In this document: positions 57,504-64,000 of the stretch, piece after piece | Numbering within the stretch: the first letter of the stretch is position 1 | Layout: each line of letters begins with the position of its first letter | Notes under the pieces: generated by a model | Seen by the model: the letters and a program-made list of their open reading frames with translations, nothing else | Told to the model about the DNA's origin: nothing | The model's database searches: none | Assembly: GCA_023014485.1 (NCBI GenBank) | Contig: JAJOZX010002704.1 | Span: forward strand, 234,001 to 298,000 | Length of the DNA: 64,000 bases | Source: Bathynomus jamesi | Taxonomy: Eukaryota; Arthropoda; Malacostraca; Isopoda; Cirolanidae | Reading direction: 5' to 3' | Program-made: the position numbers and the translations under genes

Positions 57504-57954
57504 AGCCTCCTTTGCCTTCGTGTTAAGCAAATCCCGCGAAGCCTACACAGTGTAATCTTAGCGTCGCGATTAGGCTATATTCAAGTGTACGCAAGTAAAA
57601 ACCGGAAAACTAACTCTCTCATTAAGACCGCAGTAGGCCTATTCAAGTGTTGTACCAATACCGTAATTTTGTATCGCCCTGTTATTGTGTTCATTCGTGT
57701 AATTTACTTATCTTGCATCTCATTGTTTATGTGATCTTTTATGAATTTCATTCTTAACGACCTAATCCATTTACTGTACCAACCATACGTGCATTATTTC
57801 AGTTATCAATAGGCTTCATTATTTACTCTGTGTTCACCTTTGCATTATCTCATTAGCCTATCTCTATAAGCGTATTTAATTAACAATTAGTCTGTATAAC
57901 CATTCCTTATTGCTAAGAATCAGTCATATTTAGCATAGTACAAATGCCGTTATA
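57504..57954. other. Intergenic or intronic sequence
   Basis: AT-rich, no ORF; would be the beginning of an intron if the upstream exon is real. Confidence 0.4.
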
Positions 57955-57957
57955 TAA

Positions 57958-60249
57958 CACTGGGGAACATAACTTTTGGTGACTTAGATGTTAGACCTGT
58001 TTCTGGGTATATTGAGGTCGCTGATTCTAAAAATGACATTAGTTTTTCTCCATCAGCTCTGCTTATCAAGATATGATATATATCTATATATATTTCTATA
58101 TAATGTATATAATATTATATAATTGCTGACTGGCAATCACTGTTGTTGTCAATTGAATACAAAAGTATGATGAATGTCAGCAAAAATAGTGTATTAACAT
58201 CAAACAAGCATAAGGTACGAAAAATATTTCTTAAATTCAAACAAGCTTGAGACACGAATGGCAAAAAAAGTTCTTTCATTGAGACCTCTCACATAAACCG
58301 CGTTTCTGAGATTCTTTGCGAGATGTGCCAGGACATTCGCGTTGGAAGCAGTAATCTGCCATCATGTGAGTATCCCATCGTCCGCGGTACCGTTCTTCCA
58401 TGGTCCTTAGTTCTTGGTGAAATCGTTCACCCTGTTCCTCGCTTAGATCACGAGGTTATCTGGGAAAATCCAAATGACTGGAGGTAATGCAGTTTGATGC
58501 TCATTTACAGCCAAGTTTACAAAAAGAAGAGAGCATATTCTCCACTAGTTCACCGTAGTTATCGGCCTTATAGTTCCAAGGAAATCTTCACAACCATACT
58601 AAACGATGACCACGCACGTGCCTCAATGTTGTCCATTGAATCTTGGAAACGCGGGTCTTTCATGAGTTCCCGGATTTGCGGTCCATCGAAAATACCTGCC
58701 TTCAGCTTTTCCATGCTCAGCGCAGGAAATTTTCTACATATGTAGCCAAAACACGTCCCATCTCTGTTCAAAGCCTTTATAAATTGTTTCATCAAACCTA
58801 GTTTGATGTGCAGTGGTGGCAATATGATCCTTTCTCTGTCAACCAAAGCTTCTTTGATGATATTTTTTTCTCCAACCCCCATGTTTTCTCTCAGAGGCCA
58901 CTGTCTTCTCACCCAGTGTTCATCTTTAGCTCTACTGTCCCAGAGACATATAAAGCACGGGTACTTGTGGTACCCGCTCTGCTGGCCCAGGAGAAAATTC
59001 ACCATCTTCAGATCCACACAGATCACCCATGGTGGTCTCGGTATGATATCTTTTCTAGGACTAGGGCGACTGTCCCGTGCTCTTCTCTCATACCGACTGA
59101 GTGACCAATTGGGATTGATCTGTATCTGTTGCCGTTGTGTAGAAGAACACATTTTAGGCTCCGTTTGGAGCTATCTATGAATAACTGCCATTCACTTGGT
59201 GTGTATTCCGATATGCCCATTTTCATCAGCAATCCGCGCACATTGTTGCAGAAAACTAAATCGTTCTCTTTTGAGAAGAAGGGCAGTAAATCCTTTTCTC
59301 TGTCGCGATATAACGTGATTTTGGTTCCCGGCAGCAGTAAATCTTTTTCTCCCAGCCTGGAAGCTAACAATTCAGACGATTTCTTCGAAAGACTTAAGTC
59401 CTTATGAGGTCGTTTAATTCGTGTTGACTAAAACCTTCTGCAACTGATGACGGTCCTTCGAAATCACTGTCATTTTGCCCACATATGCTTTCTTTGTCAG
59501 TAGCAGATTCATCATCTTCTTGAGGGAGCTCTGGAAGATGGCTGAATGATGGGACAGGTATCTCATCTGAATGTGAAACAGGCCGTCTAGCTGAGTCTAG
59601 ACGGGATACGTCCATTTACTCCGGTTACGTCCATTGATGCCCTTTATATTCACCAAACAAAAGTAACAGTCATCACTGTGGTTTCTCTGTTCTCTCCATA
59701 CCATTGGTATACCAAATTTCAGGCACCTCCTCTTTCCGTTGGTCCATTGCCGCAGATGCTCCGTACACGTTTTACACACAACATGAGGAGCCCATGGCTT
59801 ATCTTGGTCCCCTAGTTGTACTTTGAAATAGGCAAAATAAGCTTTTTCACAAAATCAGTAATAGTTTTTCTCTGTTCAATGAACGTGTACTCTCCGCAGA
59901 TAAAACAAAACACATCTGGATGATTTAAACACTTTCTTCATGATGAAGCCATGTCAACACCTGTAACAGGAAAGAATTCACGTTAGTACATGTACAATAC
60001 ACATGCAAAACAGCAACATCAGCAAAATCATAGCTACAATTTAATTATACAGATGCATTTAGATTTACGAGCAACTCATAATACCGTTCCAGAAGGGTAA
60101 TAAAGTAGATAATGACGTATGCAATATCTCAACAACTAGAGCTGCTAGAACAAAATGGATGATATTTTCTGAATCAGTGGCATGAAAATATCCAGAATAA
60201 GGTCTAAAATCTCAGGCACCAAGAAAAAAATTTTTTTTGTTCCCCAGTG
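57958..60249 (-). mobile_element. TAA-target TIR transposon, copy 2 (possible undescribed family)
   Basis: 2292 bp. Left end CACTGGGGAACATAAC and right end (reversed) CACTGGGGAACAAAA, followed on both sides by a shared TTGGTGnCTnAGATnTTAG. Flanked by TAA at 57955-57957 and 60250-60252. Subterminal motifs at about 58018-58058 (GTCGCTGATTCTAAAAATG ... TTTTTCTCCATCA) and, inverted, 60144-60183 (CACTGATTCAGAAAATATC ... CATTTTGTTCTAGCA). Same design and homologous gene as 13987-16424 though the outer TIR differs. Confidence 0.87.
58276..59952 (-). pseudogene. Uncharacterised transposon protein with ZAD-like N terminus (copy 2)
   Basis: Starts at ATG 59952 (MASS, then TGA, then RKCLNHPDVFCFICGEY). 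Segments 59779-59597 (VCKTC...LRQW, HSDDCYFCLVNIKG), 59615-59394, 59370-59023 (LASRLGEKDLL, WQLFIDSSKRSLKCVLLHNG), 59152-58568 (WVICVDLKMVNFLLGQQ, CFICLWDSRAKD, LPPLHIKLGLMKQF, KLKAGIFDGPQIRELM) and about 58440-58276 (SEEQGERFHQELRTM, HMMADYC). Frameshifts near 59860, 59605, 59385, 59030 and 58570. The aspartates at 59175-59173 and 59014-59012 and SEEQGE near 58430 have nearly the same spacing as in copy 1 (about 54 and 194 codons). Confidence 0.83.
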
Positions 60250-60509
60250 TAATTGTTAATCACTATAAATACACTTATTGAACTGTTAATCGTTGTGAAC
60301 AAATAATTGATTTTTCTCCTAATTAAACACAAAACAACAAAGTAATTTCTCTCTCCTTATTAAATATTGTTATTTGGGCAGTAGGCCCAAGTTGGTGGCT
60401 CCATAATTATTTCATATCAATTTTACTCAGTAATTATAGTAAGCTTACTTTCTTAGCCACATCAAATCCGTAATCCGTAGGCCACTATATATATGTGTGA
60501 TCGTGTTAA

Positions 60510-61238
60510 GTGTGGGGTTGGATAATTGTAATTGTAATTGAAGCTGAATGTAATTAACTACCAATTTTTGTAACTAAAATTGTAATTGTACTTATCGAAA
60601 AAGTCACAAGGAGTAATTGTAATTTGTAATTGTAATTGCCAATTTGCCAGGTCTTCATTTTTGCAAGTTGAGGATATGGGATATGAAAAGAGCGGTAACT
60701 TTTCTGTGGCATGTTGTTCCCACTCCATCCACTCACTTCTCATAAACCCATTAATGCCCCCATTTTTTAATGGCTCCTTTTTCTCATTTTCTACTAGATC
60801 AGTGGAGGGGGGGGGGGGGGGGCTACTAAACAAAATTCGAACTACTATATATAGTATGTAGGGTGTTAAGGGATTTCAGTCATTAATTATTACTCAGTCA
60901 GTCAGTTAGGTACCAATACGCGAAAGCGAGAAACACTATAAATCTTCGTTCCCTTATTTTCATAAAATGCAACCGGAGGGCTTCCACAAATTGCATTGTT
61001 GAATGTGAAAACTTGTTAGTTCTTACTTCTGCAATGTGATTGTATTTGTAATTATAAATAAATGACTTGTGAATATGAAAACTTTTACTTCTTCAATTAT
61101 AATGGCAATTGTAATTGCCAATTTAGGCTTCAGAGTAATTGTAATTGTATTTGTAATTGATGAGACAAGGGGTGTAATTTTAATTATTATTTGTAATTGA
61201 TCTTGGAAAATGTATATAATTGCTCCAACCCTGGCTTA
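60510..61238. mobile_element. Probable MITE rich in GTAATTGTAATTG
   Basis: Left TGGGGTTGGATAATTGTAAT and right (reversed) CAGGGTTGGAGCAATTATAT form inverted ends. Both arms contain many AATTGTAATT copies in the same and inverted orientation, including an inverted pair GTAATTGCCAATTT near 60635 and 61105. No clear duplication. G17 at 60806-60822. Confidence 0.6.
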
Positions 61239-61248
61239 GTATATAGTA

Positions 61249-61647
<399 letters not shown>

Positions 61648-61860
61648 TATATACTGTATAGTAGTTATATATAGTACCTACAGTATATATAGAGTCTGTT
61701 ATCAAGGACTAGGTTACTTCGACCCGCGGTTCAAATGGGTCTTCTCTACCGACATAACTTGACGGTCTATGGATAACTTTTCCTCGTCAAGGCTTTACTG
61801 GGCTCTTAATTAAAAATAAAACAGAGCGTTATTACTAATAATACATAACTCTATAATCTA

Positions 61861-61879
61861 TCTATACTTATAATAAAAG

Positions 61880-61917
<38 letters not shown>

Positions 61918-62280
61918 TGTCTGTCTGTCTGTTCCAGCCATAACTCCAAAATGGGAGCAGTTACAAACATGAAACTTCCCACACATATTGATTAGGTCCC
62001 CAGGTTGTGCACCTGGGTATTAATAAATTAAATAATTAAAATTACTGGGCCCGGAGGCCCCAGCACCGCGATTAAATTACAGAAAAGAACGCAGCCGTGA
62101 AAATTTTGAGCTTCACATTGTGTCAAGATTTCTGAATCTTAAGATTTTCATGACTATAGTTTTACTGATCAAATAATTGAACCCCCCAATTACTGTCGGT
62201 TCAATTATTTGGTCAATAAAAGTATAGAAAAGAATACAGTCATGAAAATCTTGAGCTTCACATTGCCCCCGTAATAATAA
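61861..62280 (+). mobile_element. Helitron-like unit, 5' end only
   Basis: TCTATACTTATAATAAAAGG then (GT)n(CTGT)n resembles the starts of the next units. It shares CACATATTGATTAGGTCCC with 63110 onward. No hairpin/CTRR end before 62280. Confidence 0.5.
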
Positions 62281-62664
62281 TCTATACTATAATAAGAGAG
62301 CGGTCCGTCTGTCCGTCTGTCCGTCCGTCCGTCACACTTTCAGAAATTGTGAGAAAAAATTGTGAGAAAAAAATTCAGAAATTGTAAAAAAAATTCAGAA
62401 ATTGTATTACGGGCGGCTATGTGAAGCTCAAGATTTTCATGACTGTGTTCTTTTCTGTAGTTTAGCAATGGGGGAAGGGTGGGGGTGGGGGGTAATGGGG
62501 GAGGGGGTTAGCCCCCAAGTTGTATGAATGGGGGTGAGGAGGTTTTTGGAGATACCAGATTCAGAAATGTTGACACAATGTGAAGCTCAAAATTTTCACG
62601 GCTGGGTTCTTTTTTTGTAGTTTAGCCTGTCTAACCGTCAGCGAAGCGACGGGAACTGTATTAG
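62281..62664 (+). mobile_element. Helitron-like unit A
   Basis: 384 bp. 5' TCTATACTATAATAAGAGAG and (CCGTCTGT)n; 3' hairpin CCGTCAGCGAAGCGACGG, then GAACTGTATTAG. Preceded by A and followed by T, as expected for Helitron insertion. Non-coding. Confidence 0.75.
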
Positions 62665-63056
62665 TCTATATTATAATAAGAGAGCTGTCCGTCTGTCCAT
62701 CTGTCCGTCACACTTTCAGAAATTGTGAGAAAAAATTGTGAGAAAAAAATTCAGAAATTGTATTACGGGCGGCAATGTGAAGCTCAAGATTTTCATGAGT
62801 GTGTTCTTTTCTGTAGTTTAGCAATGGGGGAATGGTGGGGGTGAGGGTAATGGGGGATGGGTGGGTAACGGGGAGGGGTGGGGGTAATGGGGGAGGGGGT
62901 TAACCCCCAAGTTGCATGAATGGGGGTGAGGAGGTTTTGGGAGATACCAGATTCAGAAATGTTGACACAATGTGAAGCTCAAAATTTTCAAGGCTGGGTT
63001 CTTTTTTTGTAGTTTAGCCTGTCTAACCGTCAGCGAAGCGGCGGGAACTGTACTAG
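62665..63056 (+). mobile_element. Helitron-like unit B, directly adjacent to A
   Basis: 392 bp, same ends: TCTATATTATAATAAGAGAG at the start, hairpin CCGTCAGCGAAGCGGCGG and GAACTGTACTAG at the end (CTAG). Interior nearly the same as A with extra GGGGTAATGGGGGA repeats. A third unit start (TCTATAATAATAAAAGGACG) follows at 63057. Confidence 0.75.
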
Positions 63057-63208
63057 TCTATAATAATAAAAGGACGCAGTTACAAACATGAAACTTCACA
63101 CACACACACACATATTGATTAGGTCCCGAGGTTGTGCACCTGGGTGTTAATAAATTAAATAATTAATTTTAAAAAATTAAATGACGTCATCAAGATCATC
63201 ACGTCTAC

Positions 63209-63245
<37 letters not shown>

Positions 63246-63420
63246 GAGACCTATGGTAAAATTATTGAATACCCGGTTAGGTTCATTGAATGCCCGGTTT
63301 GGTCAACTGTACGCCCTTGACGATTGGTTAGGTTAGGTCCCGAGGTTGTGCACCTGGGTGTTAATAAATTAAATAATTTAAAAAAATTAAATGATGTCAT
63401 CAAGATCATTACGTCATTAC
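63057..63420 (+). other. Mixed repeats
   Basis: Start of another Helitron-like unit, (CA)n, (TA)n at about 63216-63243, then about 80 bp (63265-63345) of the 30.4-kb foldback family, then repeated CCGAGGTTGTGCACCTGGGT as at 63125. Confidence 0.7.
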
Positions 63421-64000
63421 TAGGGCGGTCAAAAGTCAATAAAGTCAAATTGTTTCCTATGGGGCACTTTTCGCTGAAACGACTGAAAATGCAATAAAAA
63501 CACCTGTAGGGGGTATATTACCAAAGTTAATAGGTCAACCAAAAGTCAACTTTTACCTGTTAGGTCAAAAAATAGCAATGAGGTAAATAAAGTCAATTTT
63601 TTGGAATAAATAATTAAAATAACTAAAAATTGGCATCTTTTTGGTTAACTGGCAACTTCGCTTGCATGTGTCAAGGCTTCTACTCTTAAAAACAAAAGAC
63701 GGAAGGAATTGTTTGCTGAAATAGGAACTCCTCCAGAACCGATTGTAACACGTTGGGCAAGCTGGCTGAGCGCTGCTTTTTATTATGCAGACAATTTTCC
63801 AAATGTGAAGACAATTGTGGAAAATTTTGAAGATGAAGGAATCATTGTTCAGAAGGCTAAAGAGAGTGTTGCTAATGAAAAACTGCCAAAGCAACTAATG
63901 TCAATCAAAATGAATTATAGTTTGATTGCTAGCTTAGTGACAAGGATGGAAGCATCTGATTGCACCATTAGAGAGGCATATGAAACCATTTCTTCTATCA
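63421..64000 (+). mobile_element. hAT element 'TAGGGCGGTC', second copy, runs off the window
   Basis: Starts TAGGGCGGTCAAAAGTCAAT. The first about 242 bp match the reverse complement of 17865-18099. At about 63663 it jumps to transposase interior, so the zinc-finger part and start codon are deleted. Confidence 0.9.
63664..64000 (+). pseudogene. hAT transposase interior (N-terminally deleted, 3' cut by window)
   Basis: Open frame of 112 codons without a start: KNKRRKELFAEIGTPPEPIV then TRWASWLSAAFYYADNFPNV and IVENFEDEGIIVQKAKES, matching the region after the catalytic core (TRWxSWL) of CGBP1/DUF659-like hAT proteins. Complements the N-terminal piece at 17364-17705. Confidence 0.82.

Overview
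This window is eukaryotic nuclear DNA and, as far as I can see, almost entirely transposable elements. The mix (BEL/Pao LTR element, Penelope with GIY-YIG, several LINEs, Tc1/mariner, many hAT, Helitron-like ends) and the recurring CCTAACC/TTAGG-like motifs fit a large, repeat-rich arthropod genome. Species or order cannot be resolved. No rRNA, tRNA, CRISPR or prokaryotic operon was seen. The only host-gene candidates are a TATA-box/5' exon-like stretch near 56.9-57.5 kb and an unrecognised broken protein whose parts lie at 8.06-8.36 kb (+) and 18.7-19.55 kb (-).

Layout. 1-2.8 kb: 3' part of a BEL/Pao element (+). 2.8-3.4 kb: LINE-A tail. 3.4-6.4 kb: microsatellites, a hairpin and simple repeats. 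6.4-7.6 kb: Tc1/mariner-superfamily element with an intact 350-aa transposase. 8-9.6 kb: unknown ORF plus decayed mariner. 9.6-28 kb: nested complex of head-to-head Penelope copies containing LINE-B, a TTAA MITE, a TAA-target transposon, a hAT derivative and a Helitron-like element. 28-30.3 kb: rest of LINE-A, broken by a hAT relic. 30.7-33.0, 34.0-36.1 and 40.7-44.1 kb: hAT elements. 37.0-37.8 kb: relic of the TAA-target family. 38.9-40 kb: second decayed mariner. 45.3-53.2 kb: complete BEL/Pao element inserted in a hAT-like MITE. 53.3-55.4 kb: two more hAT-like non-autonomous elements. 58.0-60.2 kb: second TAA-target transposon. 60.5-63.4 kb: MITEs, a foldback and tandem Helitron-like units. 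63.4-64 kb: hAT transposase running off the window.

Most interesting system: a TIR transposon family present as two boundary-defined copies (13987-16424 and 57958-60249) and one relic (37020-37805). Both bounded copies start with CAC, end with GTG, are flanked by a duplicated TAA, carry a related motif about 60 bp inside each of the four ends, and encode a protein I know only as an uncharacterised repeated animal family. It has a ZAD-like CxxC...CxxC N terminus and conserved D, D and E positions that could form an RNase H-like catalytic site.

Two structural points matter when reading the rest. First, target-site duplications and split elements indicate that about 9599-19550 is inverted relative to its ancestral order, with an inverted duplication of LINE-B at one breakpoint. 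Second, the two LTRs of the complete BEL element differ by about nine one- or two-base indels but only one substitution that I could find, so some frameshifts in this window may be sequencing or assembly errors rather than true decay.
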